64,000 bases of DNA. Source: Hyaloscypha bicolor E. Lineage: Eukaryota; Ascomycota; Leotiomycetes; Helotiales; Hyaloscyphaceae. The notes beneath the pieces are model-generated. The model was given only the letters and a program-made list of their open reading frames with translations, made no database searches and had not been told where the DNA came from. Where the stretch lies: NCBI RefSeq assembly GCF_002865645.1, contig NW_020194685.1, forward strand, positions 2,815,363 through 2,879,362. The letters are read 5' to 3'. This document shows positions 1 through 12,800 of the stretch, in pieces; positions within the stretch are counted from its first letter, which is position 1; each line of letters starts with the position of its first letter. Both the position numbers and the translations under genes were made by a program.

Positions 1-1349
1 AGCGAGAAGCATGGAGGTGGCTTGAACTAGGGGGTGTCAGCTAGGGGGGCTTTGAATGGTGAGTGGAGGGAACGAACCTATGCCCGGTGGGATACTGAGG
101 AGAATGGATTCATCGACGCTGTACCCGAGTCCTCGAATCACCAATCCAGAAAACTGTTTTTGATAGAAGTATCAGTTATCTGCTTCCGTTATTGTGCACC
201 AACAATGCCGACTAATGAGAAAAGAGAACAGAACTCACATTTGTTTGGAGAGAATTGGTCATATTGTGGAAGAAGATTGCAGCAACCAACATCCAGACTT
301 TCAGATCCTTAAGGGCTTCGAAAACTTGGTACTGCTTGTGATGAGTATTCTTCACGCCAGTCTTGTTCGACTTGAGACGTTCGACGGCAATGACCCGTTC
401 ACGCTCAGTAAGGAACTTGGCTGTGTGAGGAGAATCTGGAAGGATCCACCAGAGTGTGCTTCCGAAGCAGACCGTTATGAGACCAAGCTTCATATCTATT
501 AGCAAGTTGTTGATCACACAGATAGCTAACTCACAATGATAAACATCCATTGGTACGGAAACATTTTGCCAACATGGATATGAGCAATTCCAAAGAATAT
601 CGCGCTAAACAATGTGTCAGTGGAAGTCCAGGAAGTAAGAGAGTGACAAGATAGACCAACCCGCTGGGAGCTCCAATTAACCCATTAGCACAATACCAAA
701 GAGCAACACGAGCAGACTGTTCCTCTCTCTTCCACCACGACGAGGTTATCAGGACAAAGCCTGGATTCAAGCACGATTCGAAGACTCCGAGGAAGAATCG
801 TCCGACAGCAAGCGTAGCAAAATTGGTTGCAGATCCTGTTGCAGCAAGTGTCGCACCCCACAGGATGAAGTTGATAGCAATGTACTTCCCGGTTGGGAAC
901 CTTTGCATCAAGATGTTCGTGGGGTATTGGGCGACGAGGTACCCGATATAGAATATTGAGATCAAGAGTGAGAATTGGGCTCCAACGAGCTTGGCTTCTC
1001 CGATAATCCCATATGTTGCTGCGGCAGTGAGAGAGTTTTTGTCAATAAATTGGAGTCCGTCTAGGTATCGGCAAGGCCTGGTTAGCTTAAGAATTAGAGA
1101 CCAAGAGAGAAAAATCTCACTGATTATGAGCATCAAAATACACATTCGATAATCGATCTTTCTCAAAAGACTCTTCTCCTCCTCGGGAGAGTATGGCTCG
1201 TAATGAGTATGAAGCACTTTCAATGCCTCATCACCATCAAAAACCTTCTCATTCAAGTGATGAATCTCAGATTGATGTGTAGCGACAGCTTCAATATCAA
1301 GAGGCGGTGCCATCTCGACCTCTTGAGGGGGCTCTTTGCCGGTGGCCAT
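1..1349 (-). CDS. MFS transporter, allantoate permease (Dal5/ACS) family, 3' end outside window
   Basis: A plasma-membrane anion/cation symporter family permease, probably for a small organic anion such as allantoate, nicotinate or a dipeptide; the substrate cannot be read from sequence. Inferred exons on the minus strand: 1349-1121, 1060-661, 604-535, 487-239, 153-78 and 26-1, phases consistent throughout. A hydrophilic N-terminus of about 65 residues leads to KIDYRMCILMLI and, after intron 1, NGLQFIDKNSLTAA, the family's first membrane segment. Further family blocks are YPTNILMQRFPTGKY, NPGFVLITSSWWKREEQ, ANGLIGAPSG and SILLSIPPG-type text. The start is the first ATG of the frame. The gene runs off the left edge at about the eighth membrane segment. 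No lesion is visible. It is divergent from the esterase gene at 2606. Confidence 0.85.
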
Positions 1350-2605
1350 CTTTCCGTTTCTACGGGTTGTGTATCTTGTGTTGCAGAATGCAAGTCAAGA
1401 AAGGTTGCCAAAGTTGATTCCACACGACAGAATCAAATAACCATTTCAGTATCTTTATACGAAATGAGATTTTTGCGAGTGTGGGCCCTTAGATTCGCGT
1501 CCACTGCAAAGATGGCTTTTCTCATAACCGGGGACGGCATAGGCGGGGTATGCGGAGTAAGGGGGTCGGGGGAAAATTATTACCCACAGAAGCGGAGACG
1601 ACAGGCTCAAAGGATACTCGGCCAGCTAATAAGTTATGTCTCCGCCCTCGCTCTGTGCAGAATGTCCACATTCCACAACCTACAATGCAGGTGCAGGTCT
1701 GCTCAGTGGGCCAATAAAAGCCTTTGTCTCCTGCCGAGTCTAGGTGCCGAAATTCTGGCAGCCCCTAACCTTATTTGCTGCGATTATGCCTCCCGCTGCC
1801 GAGGCTGCACGAACCACTCTCTTGTCCTCCACATCGGGGAAACTTTCTCCAACCATTCCCCACATACTTCCCGCATTACATATTTGAGTCCACTTTTAAC
1901 GATCTGCTTACTAAAACAGAAGCTGGTCATGAAAAAGCTCATGGAGCCTCTCCTACTTAGTCACTGGGGCGGATATTCATTTTAGCGTGTCTTGGGGGCA
2001 CAGAGGGCTTCCTGCCAATAGCTGAGTGTAGAAACCCGAACCCCAGGAACTGCCGCATTTGGAGTAGACTAATGGGTCTTTGAATATTAGCCATCTAAGG
2101 AGGCTGGATAGTCCTTACAAATACATAAAGCTATCTTCCTAATCTAAGTTATACAAAGTTATACTGAGCTAAAGGACGCCAGTAAGGGTAACTCGACGCC
2201 TCCGCTCAACCAGTTATTGGCGTAGGCTTATTTGGGTACTGGAGAGGCATAGTTACTACTCGTATAGGCCTGGCCGGCTGACTTAGTAACCAGATTGCAC
2301 TTTTAAGCGATTTCAGTCTCGTCGTCGCAATAATTCTCGGTAGAATCCATTGAGCGGTTGGATATCAAAAACGACAGTCGGATACCTTGGTTTCTCTAGA
2401 TATCTTATCCGCCACAGCTTGCTGTCCAGCAAAGGCACTTATCTCGGCTTCAGGTGAGGCGCGGGATACTCCCGCGTTGGCGCCGGCGCGCCTGTTCTCT
2501 GCACTGAATTTTGTGCAAGGTGCGCATGCTCGGTCTGCTCTTTATAGAGAACGAGCATTAGAATTTCAAGTGTAGCTTTACAAGTTTTCCTACCCATCAC
2601 AAAAC
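1350..2605. other. intergenic region between divergent transporter and esterase genes
   Basis: No convincing coding region. Reading frames here lack family similarity and overlap in both strands. The region must contain both upstream control regions. I see no clear repeat or RNA gene. Confidence 0.5.
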
Positions 2606-4282
2606 ATGCCTGCAAAGATCGAACACCAGACCCCCTCACTCAGTTGTTCCATAATTGGGGAGGCCGAGGACGGCATAGCTTGCTTTCGAGGCGTACCATA
2701 TGCCACAGTTGACAAGCGGTGGGCGCACAGCGAAACAAAGCATTCTCTCGAATCTCCATTTGACGCGACGAAATATGGGCCTCGATGCCCGCAAGGAGAG
2801 GGTCAGGTTTTGGTAACAGGGGGTGTCAACGACCCCGTTCCAGGCGACGATGAGTTCAAGTGTTTGAACTTGAATGTTGCCGTACCACAAGAAGCACTAA
2901 AAACAAATGCTGCACTTCCTGTTATGGTATGGATTCACGGGTATGAAACTCCTACTTAGACCCTCAATTTACCTCTCACTTCGTGAGCTTGAAGAGACTT
3001 TCATTTCAATTCCGTTGCTACCATTACTTACTTCTTCAATAGCGGTGCGTTCAATTATGGAGCTAATTCCGTTGCACGATACCGGCCAGTACAATTATCT
3101 CTCCTTGCGAGAGCGCAAGGAACTCCGGTAATCGTTGTCCAGATTCAATACCGCCTCGGCCCCCTGGGCTTCTCTGCAAGTAACGACATTCGTTCCGCAC
3201 AATCACCGCCTTCTTTAACCCCGTCGGGCGATCTGGACCCAAACTCCACATTCGGTAATTTTGGCTTCGTGGATCAAATACATGCCTTGGAATGGGTGCG
3301 AGATCATATCGGCGACTTTGGTGGCGACCCCGCAAACGTAACTGCTTTTGGTGTCAGCGCTGGTAGCGCGAGCATTCACTACCACATCCTCACAGGAACT
3401 CCCCTTTTTGACCGAGCCATCCTCATGTCGGGCAGTGCACCTACTCTCGGACCATTGCCCGTTGAGTTGTATGAAACATCGTGGCAGAATTTCCTCCTGC
3501 AAACAGGCGGCTTTGAAGATTCGAAGACGTCTGTGGAGAGGTTAGAGAAAGCCAGAGCCCTGAGTCCACACCAGATAATCGAAGGCTTCAACTCAGCGCC
3601 TTTGGGTCCAATGGCGGATGGAGACTTACTTCCTCAGTCTTGGGCGTACAATGAGACTCAAAAAACTACCCGCTGCAAGGAAATCATCATTGGTGACACG
3701 AAGATCGAAGCCATCATTATGGACGGTCTCATCAACGCCATCCCACAGACCAGGTTTTCTCAATTAGTACACGACACAATACAAGACGGCGAGGGCTTCC
3801 TTCGCGCTTTTGATTTCATGCCCGACATGGATAAAACCGCATATCGTGATGCAATGCGCTGTTTTCTCTCCGTCGGCATGTTTCAATATCCCAATATTCT
3901 CGTCGCGAAAAGATTTCCGGGAAAGGTCTACTTTTATCATTTCGACGAGCCATCCCCGTACCCTGGTCCCACATTTGGTCTGCCATATCACGGCCAGTGT
4001 GCACTGTTTGTTTACCAAAATGGAAATGCCGAGTATCCTGTGGCAGCAAAAACTACAGCCGAGAGTATGGGGAAGATTTGGACTGCGTTCGCAAGCGGAA
4101 AGGCGGCACCTTGGGAGGAGTATAAAGTGGCGACGAGATTCATGCGCTTGGGTCCGAATGGAGAGTCCTCACTGCACACTTTGGAGACTGATCGCGTGAG
4201 AGAATATAATTGGATCGGGTGGGTGGACGAGAATTACGAGAGCCTCAAGCAGCTCACGAGGTACTTGACTGTTAGAGTATAG
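2606..4282 (+). CDS. Type-B carboxylesterase (alpha/beta hydrolase)
   Basis: Hydrolyses carboxylic esters; the natural substrate is unknown. Exons 2606-2940 and 3043-4282 join in phase (one 102-bp intron with GT..TAG ends), giving about 524 residues, normal for fungal type-B esterases. Visible landmarks: CFRGVPYA near the N-terminus, the oxyanion loop HGGAF spanning the splice junction, QYRLGPLGF, the block GDFGGDPANVTAFG, the nucleophile elbow GVSAGSAS, and a late LPYHGQCALF segment that would supply the catalytic histidine. The usual elbow is GESAG, so Val replaces Glu. No signal peptide follows MPAKIEHQTP, so the enzyme is probably intracellular, unlike many secreted relatives. The start ATG opens the frame shortly before the first conserved block. 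Confidence 0.88.
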
Positions 4283-4621
4283 GTTGCAATATGAGTTAAT
4301 CTGGAATGGAGTGATAACAAAACCTGTTGTTCCGGTTGGATTTCGCTCTCGGGGCTTGTCACCAGTTGGACGTCTCTGATGAAATGTTCTCCGAACGCTT
4401 CAAAGCATCAGAATCAAAAGTAGAGATAAATTCCAAAGAGACATTACTGTGTATTAGACTCTGCAAGAAACAATCATATAGATTTAGATTCGGAAAAATA
4501 TGTGCGCAGGAAGAAGTTGCAGTTTTCAAGTAATGTGGATTTAATCGAGTTTCGGCCCTGCAGCTACATACGGAGTATCAAAGCCCACTGCGTCGCTAAA
4601 TCAACCCGTATTTCCGGGGTC
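4283..4621. other. intergenic region
   Basis: Holds the esterase 3' flank. A 68-codon frame at 4327 has no recognisable features. Confidence 0.4.
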
Positions 4622-5330
4622 TACGGAAAGCCGTAAGGATCAGAAGACCAAGCGATTTTCGAATCTGGTTTTCGACCTTCAATGTCTGATTTGTGGCACG
4701 TGCGCACCCCACCAAAAATCACAAATACCTATACACCACGCCTATATATTATGCCCCCTCTCCCTGTGCCTCTATTATTACTTCAAATATTTCCTCTCTT
4801 TGATTCTCCTCGCTCTTTTTATAAGTATAAGGGTAAGAGAGGGAAGAAGGGGGGGAGGGCAGGGCAAGGGGACCTTACAAAAATTTACGTTGCAAAGCAC
4901 TAAATTTTTAGTACCTATAGCCTATAATTTAGTAATTGTGGCCCTAAAATTTAGCGATAAGTAGCCTATAATTATAGGGCTTCCTTTTCCTCGCGAGTCG
5001 CATGCCTTAAAGCTCGCTCTTCGATTTTCGCTTTCCACTTTTCAACTTTCACTTTTCACTTTTCACTTTTCACTCGCCCTCCATCTCCTCCCCCTCCCCC
5101 CCACCCCCATCCCCATCTACCCCTCTCTTACCCCTCTCTCGTATATATATAAATAAGAATTAAAAAGAGAGTAATATTTTAAGTAGTAATAATAAGTAGA
5201 GGCACAGGAAGAGAGGGCATAATATGTAGGCGATTTTTGGTTGGGTGCGCACGTGCCACAAATCAGACATTGAAGGTCGAAAACCAGATTCGAAAATCGC
5301 TTGGTCTTCTGATCCTTATCGCTTTCCGTA
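4622..5330. mobile_element. Foldback MITE with about 235-bp terminal inverted repeats, TA target duplication
   Basis: Positions 4622-4860 reappear, reverse-complemented, at 5100-5330 with very high identity over the outer 85 bases and weaker identity further in. The outer ends read TACGGAAAG and CTTTCCGTA, consistent with a TA duplication and Tc1/mariner-type mobilisation. The roughly 240-bp centre is AT-rich and non-coding, with several TTTTCACT units near 5040-5070 and a pyrimidine tract. There is no transposase frame, so this is a non-autonomous element. It lies 248 bp upstream of the HET gene and could affect its promoter. Confidence 0.85.
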
Positions 5331-5577
5331 GGGGTCACTTGCTTTCCCCGACTGTAAGTGAAGCGAACAAAGAAGGACGGACCGACTATTATGCGAAGGC
5401 TCAGGGCTGTGTAAAGACTGTGCGAAGGCTATGCCCACGACCGCAAGGGTTAGAGTTACATCGCAATTCACTTCAATCCTCAGCTGCGCATGAAGTATAT
5501 ATTTCACGAATGCGCGTCGCTTCAGTCAAGAGGCTGGTTTTCCCGGATACGCAACTGGCTGGAAATTGTCGTGTACG

Positions 5578-6774
5578 ATGTCCGCCGAACACTCTCAGTC
5601 TACTCAGTACTCGTATATGCAGCCGGAAGAAGGTCAAATCCGGCTCTTGACTCTGCGACCAGGCAGCAATCAAGACGAACCCATCGAATGTGAGCTTTCC
5701 AGTTGCGAGCTAGGCAACGCTCCGTCATATGAAGCTTTATCCTACTTTTGGGGCACCAACCAGAATACTCGAGTTATTTCACTGCATGGCTCGACGTTTC
5801 GAGTACGGGAAGATCTTTACAATGCGCTATGTCGTCTCCGACAACGTCAAACAAGCCGGATTCTATGGGTCGATTTTATCTGCATCGACCAGAGCAACCA
5901 AGCCGAAATATATAACCAGATATCACGATTGGGAGATATATGCGCCAAAGCCGAGAGTGTCGCGGTTTATCTCGGTGAAGCGACAATGGCAACAGACCAA
6001 GCAATGGACTACTTGATGCAGATCAAGGAGGGAGAAACATCGCAAATCCCTCCCGGTAGAGTGGACGACTTAATACTTGAAGGTTTTCAAGATATTCTAT
6101 CCAGACCTTGGTTTCAGAGGGCGTGGATACTCCAAGATGCCTTTAATGCCCGAGCCGCAGTTCTGCATTGCGGCTCCAAAGCTGTGTGTTCAAAGACCAT
6201 GATCCGCGCATCCGAATTATTGCCGGGCAAGATAGCCCCTCTGTCACAACAAGTCTTGAACCTAATGCCCGGATCTAGAAGAGACGACCAAGCGGCTTCT
6301 AAATTTCAACTCTACGATCTTCTACAGCGGTTTCAGCACGCAAAAGCGACAGACCAGCGAGACAAGATCTATGCTATTTTGGGCATGGTAGATTTTGGGT
6401 ATTCGAAGTCGGTGATCTTACCGGACTATTCCATGTCTCAGAAAGATTTGATGCGTGCAGTTATCGCGAATCTGTGCTTCTGCGAATCGAGTAGTGTTCC
6501 TGAGCCTCCATACGATACGATCAAGGAATTCTTAGCGAACCTTGATCCGATCGACAATGACATTCTAAAGAAGATTTTTGAGACCTCATTGGAAATCGAT
6601 TTGGTATCTCTACTTCGACATGGATCACGTTATATCAGAATTGACCGCTCTCTTGTTGAAGCTGCAAGCCGGAACAAGACTAAAGGCGATGAGATGGTTG
6701 AGATTCTTCTCAGAGCAATTGGCCAGGAGAAATCAGCTTCCCTAAGTCCACCGGAAGCGTCATCAGTATTCTAG
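5578..6774 (+). CDS. HET-domain (heterokaryon incompatibility) protein
   Basis: The HET domain acts in fungal nonself recognition and programmed cell death. The protein is about 398 residues from the ATG at 5578; the reading frame extends 12 bases further up only from a TTG. Domain landmarks in order: YEALSYFWG (about residue 50), a charged LYNALCRLR helix, ILWVDFICIDQSN, the block QISRLGDICAKAESVAVYLGE, and RPWFQRAWILQDA. Downstream there is a helical region with DQRDKIYAILGM, also typical of this family. The C-terminus ends abruptly at SSVF. Long family members carry ankyrin or other C-terminal repeats, and none is visible here. No intron is needed. The long-TIR MITE sits just upstream. Confidence 0.88.
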   Translation: MSAEHSQSTQYSYMQPEEGQIRLLTLRPGSNQDEPIECELSSCELGNAPSYEALSYFWGTNQNTRVISLHGSTFRVREDLYNALCRLRQRQTSRILWVDFICIDQSNQAEIYNQISRLGDICAKAESVAVYLGEATMATDQAMDYLMQIKEGETSQIPPGRVDDLILEGFQDILSRPWFQRAWILQDAFNARAAVLHCGSKAVCSKTMIRASELLPGKIAPLSQQVLNLMPGSRRDDQAASKFQLYDLLQRFQHAKATDQRDKIYAILGMVDFGYSKSVILPDYSMSQKDLMRAVIANLCFCESSSVPEPPYDTIKEFLANLDPIDNDILKKIFETSLEIDLVSLLRHGSRYIRIDRSLVEAASRNKTKGDEMVEILLRAIGQEKSASLSPPEASSVF

Positions 6775-7984
6775 TTAGACGCAGATGGCGCTTTCGTCTC
6801 CCACTACCATTGCCAAGAGCGAGATTGCTCGCTATCTGATACGACGTTGGTGTTCGGATCTTGCCCCCATACAGCTATCACGAAAGGGTGGAATCGTTCG
6901 GACTCTGGATGAGCATGGAGTCGCCTGTAACTTATGTGGAATCGCACCATTCTCCTTTGACGGGTGCACGTAATTCAATGCTGGCTAATGTGACTGAGAA
7001 CTCGCGAGTGACTCGTAGTGCGCCACATATATTCTGAAATAGGTATACGGAGTAGTTTCGAGGGTTGACTCATCACAGTGCTGTAGCCTGGTAGGCAGAG
7101 AGGTGTGGCGGCACAGGCTAACACTTTCTCGCTGTTGAAGTGGCAAAATAAAGGGGGGGAGGCAATGCTCTTCAGACGACTATCCATTTTTCAGTGATCT
7201 AAGGCCTTTACTTACAGACTTCCAAATGACTCTTATTACCCCTGAAAACCCTTGTTTAGCTGTAAACCCTTGTTTGGCTAAACAGTCAAACCAGCTGAAC
7301 CTTAGCCATGCCTGCACAGCTGAATCGCCACTGGTAGCCTTTGACACCAATTTCCAACAGTCGCCACCTAGGGAGGGACGTTAATTGCAATGCATCACTT
7401 TATGGAAAATACATGATCTTAAAGTTGCTTCGAATTTAAAAGGTTACATAAACAGCGACGTGCCTGCTCAGCATGATAATCCAACTCGGCAGCAGTCTCC
7501 CATTGTAGAAACTGATTTCCAGCAGACATCCAGCCTTTAAGACCTGATTTCATATCTAAATCGAGAGCTGTTGCTGTGGAATATTGCCTGCAGTCCCAAG
7601 GGCCCATCAACATGGCTTTTGCCACCCTAGCTCGTCCTCCCTAGAAAGAGGCGACTGGGGACAAAACTTTCGTGTCTCGATATTCTGTGGACTATAGTTT
7701 TGCAGGAGATGGAAGGCGGGATCAAAGATACGGTGGCATGCTCCACTCGTTGTCATACTCTGCTCCTGTAAAAGAGCTATTACACACACTCGCTTTCGCA
7801 GGCTATGTTATACTATTACCTTTCGGCTTCCGTACTTAATTGCGGTTGAACGTTGTTTTTATAGTTTTTTAGAAGAAGAGGTACACGTCCGGGTAGTTAC
7901 AACTAATAAAAGCTCCGCAGTTTACCCTAAGCTAAGGCCATAGAGGTGTTTCCCAGCCACCGTACGCAAGTGCCCGCAGTGTAT
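6775..7984. other. intergenic region before the AT-rich block
   Basis: Short frames at 6785-6973 (+) and 7419-7789 (-) show no family similarity. The 6785 frame might be a relic of a longer HET C-terminus, but I cannot support that. Base composition is ordinary until about 7980. Confidence 0.4.
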
Positions 7985-8845
7985 ACCCTAATATCACTCT
8001 ACCCTTTATATAATTATTAGAGGATATAAGATATCTCTATTTAATACAGGTTTAGATATATCGACTCTATAGCTAGTAATATACTAGCCTTATAATATCG
8101 AGTATATATAAAGAAAATCAAAGTATAGTATATATTTAGTACTTCTTCTTTTTAGCTTATAAAACTTTATATAATATCTCAAAACTATTTATTTATTTAT
8201 TATATATATTATAGCTAAAGCCAAAACTAGATTAAATAATAAGGAAATAATTATTCTTGTTTTTCTAAATATCTTTATAATTACTAGTATTATAAATAAT
8301 AGTTATTAATTAAGCTATAAAGAATTATTACTTTATTAAATCTTGTATTCTTTTCTTATCTAATAAATAAATAAATATATATATATATTAATTATAAGAA
8401 TAGTATTATTAATTCGAATTCGGAATAATAATAAAGAAGTTAATAATAAGAAAAAGATATTTAATATTATATAGTAATAATATAAAGTTCCTTTATTTCT
8501 TTCTTTATTTCTAAAGAGGTTTTTAAAGCTTTATTAGTAGTTATAAGTTTTTATAAGCTTTCTTTAAATTATTTCCAGATGTCTAAAATAATTCTTTATA
8601 TCTTTTTCTTTAAGGAGAATTCCTAAAGAATTACTTCTAATAATTACTCGTTTAATCTTAGCTTTATAAACTGTTTTCTATTTCCTAAATATAAGACATA
8701 AGCTATAGATTTATAAGAAATATTATAAATAGATATTAAATAAGTTTCCCGGTATTTATATTTAATAGAACCTTTAAGAAATACCTGAAATATTCTATAT
8801 TATAATAAGTTTATTTTATTTTATAACTTTAATAGCTTTATTAAA

Positions 8846-8978
8846 GAAATAATAATTTTACTAAAATAATAATTTTACTAAAATAATAATTTCACTAAAA
8901 TAATAATTTCACTAAAATAATAATTTCACTAAAATAATAATTTCACTAAAATAATAATTTCACTAAAATAATAACTTT
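8846..8978 (+). repeat. 17-bp tandem repeat array, about 7-8 copies
   Basis: The unit ATAATAATTTCACTAAA repeats head to tail, the first two copies having TTTTAC instead of TTTCAC and the last being partial. There are no spacers, so it is a minisatellite, not a CRISPR array. It abuts the left end of the TIR element at 8983. Confidence 0.9.
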
Positions 8979-9189
8979 AAAGTATAATAAAACCTTGCTA
9001 TAAGAATACTTAATATAAGAATATTCTCGATATAAGAATACTATTTTAGAATTCTAATAAAAATTAGCTTTAAGCTAAAAGTATTCTTATATATTTTTTA
9101 TTTTAGCCTTAATTTTTTAATATATTATTCTTATAATAATATATATAATAGGCTAATTCATTACTTTTATTAGGCTTTTAGGCCTTTAG

Positions 9190-9479
9190 TGTTGGTACAG
9201 CTGTTCCTCTGGGAGTCACGTGCGTAGTCACGGGACACGGGACACGGGACATGGGCAATGGGCAATGGGACATGGGATACGGGACATGGTCATGTGACCT
9301 CGCGTCCCATTGGTGACTCGACCAGTAGACTAGACCCCTTTAGGCTTAGCAGATTTAGGGATCGCATATCAATACCACGATACTGCGATTCCTACTTCTG
9401 AATAACAACTTTACAAACCATATGCAAATAGCACTTCCACGCCTATGTAACGGTGCCATGCGTTCCTGGTGAACCGATA
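9190..9479 (+). repeat. Left LTR of the Copia element (290 bp)
   Basis: Nearly identical to the right LTR apart from C-to-T and G-to-A differences and a tandem array of eight 7-bp GGGACAY-like units at 9232-9287. The end reads CCGATA where the right copy has CCGACA. Confidence 0.9.
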
Positions 9480-9584
9480 CTAATCAGTTAGTACTTATAG
9501 ATCAGGAAGGATTAAGCTGCGCTTGCCTAAGATTCGGTTGCTTAGGGGCAAAGCCATTGTTCCAGTCGAAGAGGGGATAACTGT

Positions 9585-9750
9585 CGATCCTGTTACCTGT
9601 AATTCGGTTGCACAGGCAGGAAAGATACTTGATCTTGCTAAAGCCCGATTATACTACGTTAAAGGGGGGAACATCTGTTAGTCCTATTACCTGTAATTCG
9701 GTTATATAGGCAGGAAGGGCACTTGATCTTGCCAAATACCAAAACGGTTA
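9585..9750 (+). repeat. Tandem duplication in the Copia leader, period about 93 bp
   Basis: TACCTGTAATTCGGTT followed by a cytosine-poor spacer, GGCAGGAA and ACTTGATCTTG occurs at about 9593 and again at about 9686 with minor differences. It lies just downstream of the left LTR, in the untranslated leader. Confidence 0.75.
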
Positions 9751-9899
9751 GTTATTTGACTATCCCATTCCATTCCCATTTAACTCCTATAAAACCCTCT
9801 TAAAAACCACCTTCTTTTGAACCCCTGGGGCTCTTGAGCTTTAGAACCGTCAAGTCCTCCCGGAATCTCGATATTTTACTCCTTAAATTTCACTTCCTA

Positions 9900-12800
9900 A
9901 ATTTCTCATTATAGACGAAATTTTTATCTCGAATATAATACCTATTACGAATTACCTATTTTATAAACTATTCTCCTCCTTATAAACCTATCCTTCTTAT
10001 AAACTACTATACCTCAAACTAGATATAAGTCTATAGAATATATAATAGCGGAATATACTATAGTAGATAATTCCTTTATTAGATCTATCTAATCCGATTA
10101 CTCTATAAATAATAATAATTTTAAGGAATTAGTAAGAAAGTAGAGATATGGAATTAATCTAAACTCTATTAAGGCAAATGAAATAATTGAGTTTTTGGAT
10201 ATTAAGCTATTTTAATATATTCTCTATAAAATAGTTAATAATAACCTTTAGAAGCTATTTAAATATAATTTTAAGAACTTTACTTATTAAGGGAACTTTA
10301 ATAAATTCGAATTCCCGGAAATACTATACCTATATAAGACCCTTTAGTATAATAGTATATTTATATAATAAAATAGTAGTACTAATACTATTATAAATAC
10401 CTTATATACTATTATAAAGAAGGATAAATAGTATATATAATTAAACGAGGATATATTAGTAACTAGACTAGACCTTATTAAGGGACTAATCCTATTAGGC
10501 TTTATTATTCTTATAAAGAATAAGTACTTAGAACCTATTATCTTTAATATTTCTATACTATTATTACCTCTTTTATTACCTTCTCTATTACTATATCCTA
10601 TATTTCTACCAGATTTATATACTAGTATAGAAGCTCTAGAAGTAAATAGTATACTTTTACTATTACTATTACTATAATTATATTCGAATAACCCCTAATT
10701 CCCTTTAATTATAAGACTTATTAGGGAAATTACTAAGATCTATACTAAAGAATAAAAGTATAATAGATCTAATAATAATTTTAATTATAAACTCACTATT
10801 TTTCTTGATATTTACTAATATATAGAGCTTCTATAAGAGGTACTAATGCGAGCTTTTCTTACTATACTAAAGAGACTAGCTTAAGACTATTTCTATAATA
10901 ATTAGCTTTTTTAATATATATATAAAGAGGCTTATATTAATATTTATAGCTTTTTTAAAGGCTCTAGATTCGAATATTAAAATTTAGATAAGTGAAATAT
11001 TACTATATTAGTTTCTATAATAGTTAAATTTCCGGAAAAGATAATATTTAAGATTATTTAACTACTAATTAATAAACTATATTAATTATAATACGGTTTT
11101 ATATCTAACTTATAAAATACTAAATTTCTCTATAATAAGATTATTATCTCTTACTAAGGCTTCCGGATATATAGATATATAATTTCAGACCCTTCTATAA
11201 ATCTCGGCTAGCTTATTAATAAGCTCTAGTTATTTATTACTATATATAAGAATAAATAATAAGCTAATTCCGAAACCTTCTTTACTAATTAATAATACTA
11301 TTTTCAGAATTCTCTAAGCTATTATTCCTCCGGAAATCGTTAATATAAACCTAGCCGTAACTTCGGGACCTATAATAATTACTTTAAGCCCTGTAATTAT
11401 AATAATTATATTCCGAAGTTATATTTTATATATAAGAAACCCGAATACCGCTTATAGAAATATATACTAGAAGAATAAGAGGTTGAGAAGGCTTGATTTA
11501 GGGATAGAAATATCTATTAGTTCAGATTCCGAAATACCTATAACTTTAATAAATGCTTTAGTAGTACTTATATATAGTATATTACTAAAGCTAAAGGCAA
11601 AGAAGGTAATAAGGGTAGTAAGAATAAACTAGTAAATAATGCTTTTAAGGCTTTATTAGTAGAAACGAATAAAGAAAAGAAATATTACCTAGATTCCTAC
11701 TTTATTTTAGTTAAGAGCTTTTTAGCTACTCCTACTACTTTTGCTTTACTAATAACTATAGCTAATACTCTTATAAATAACCTTATTTCTCTTTTTTTTA
11801 TATACTAGATAATAGGCGAAAACTATACCTTGAAGCTTATTAAACCCTTAATAGAAGATACTTAGACTTTTATAGTTAATAATATATTAAGATATAATAC
11901 TTACTGCTTTTATAGAATTATAATTAATACCGGAGTCTCCAGATACTTAATTACTAGTTCTAACTAATTCCAAGCTTTTTAGTAGACTAATAATAGTATT
12001 AAACTTAATAAAATTACTAAAGATTAAGTTAATATCTAGTTTGGTATTAGATCTATAACTTCTATTAGATCTATAATAGTAAGTATAATTCTATATTATG
12101 CCTTTAAAGACTCTATTTTTACTTAGCTTAACTAATATAGACAAGCTAGGGGTTTATTTTAATAATCTTACTAATTATCTTATTACTTTTACTAGAAAAT
12201 ATATACCTATAGTATAATATTTTGAATATTCTTTCCTGCTTTAGAATACTATATTATAAGGCTTTATTTCCGAATTCTTTATTTATAACTCTTGCTTTTT
12301 TATAGAGGTCGAATTATAATATCTATATTATTATTTTAGTTATTTATCTATTAGTAAGCTCCGAAATATACTAGAATAAGCAGGCTATAATATTAATATA
12401 GAAGCCCTTAAGTATCTTATAAAGTACTATAAATAATATTAGAAATATAGCTAATTACCCGGATAATTTAAGTTTAATCTAAGAAATAATATTAGCTTTA
12501 ACTACTTTATTATTATTAATATTTTCTATATTTCCGGTAAGCCTGTATTCTATATTATTAATAAAGGCACTTAATATTAAGCCGGCTAATAGCTCTAGAA
12601 TATTAGTATAATATATATCTGGGATATACTTAAGTAATACTAGATTAATAACTATTTAGGCTTTCCTAATTAGATTATAGCAGATACCGGAAAGCAGTTT
12701 ACTAGTAAGAAGTTTATTTAGCTTGCAAATATTATAGGAACCAAGGTTAAGATTATCTCTATAGAAGCTTATAACTTCGTTAGAATTATAGAATATTACT

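Noticed and set aside
1078..1120. Acceptor at 1078 for the first transporter intron
   Set aside because: Gives a stop after four codons; the acceptor at 1061 gives the expected NGLQFIDKN.
1203..1985. 260-codon + strand frame
   Set aside because: Overlaps the transporter's first exon in antisense and has no domain; the transporter has clear family similarity.
8846..8978. Regular repeats resembling a CRISPR array
   Set aside because: Contiguous 17-bp units without spacers in a eukaryotic genome; a minisatellite.
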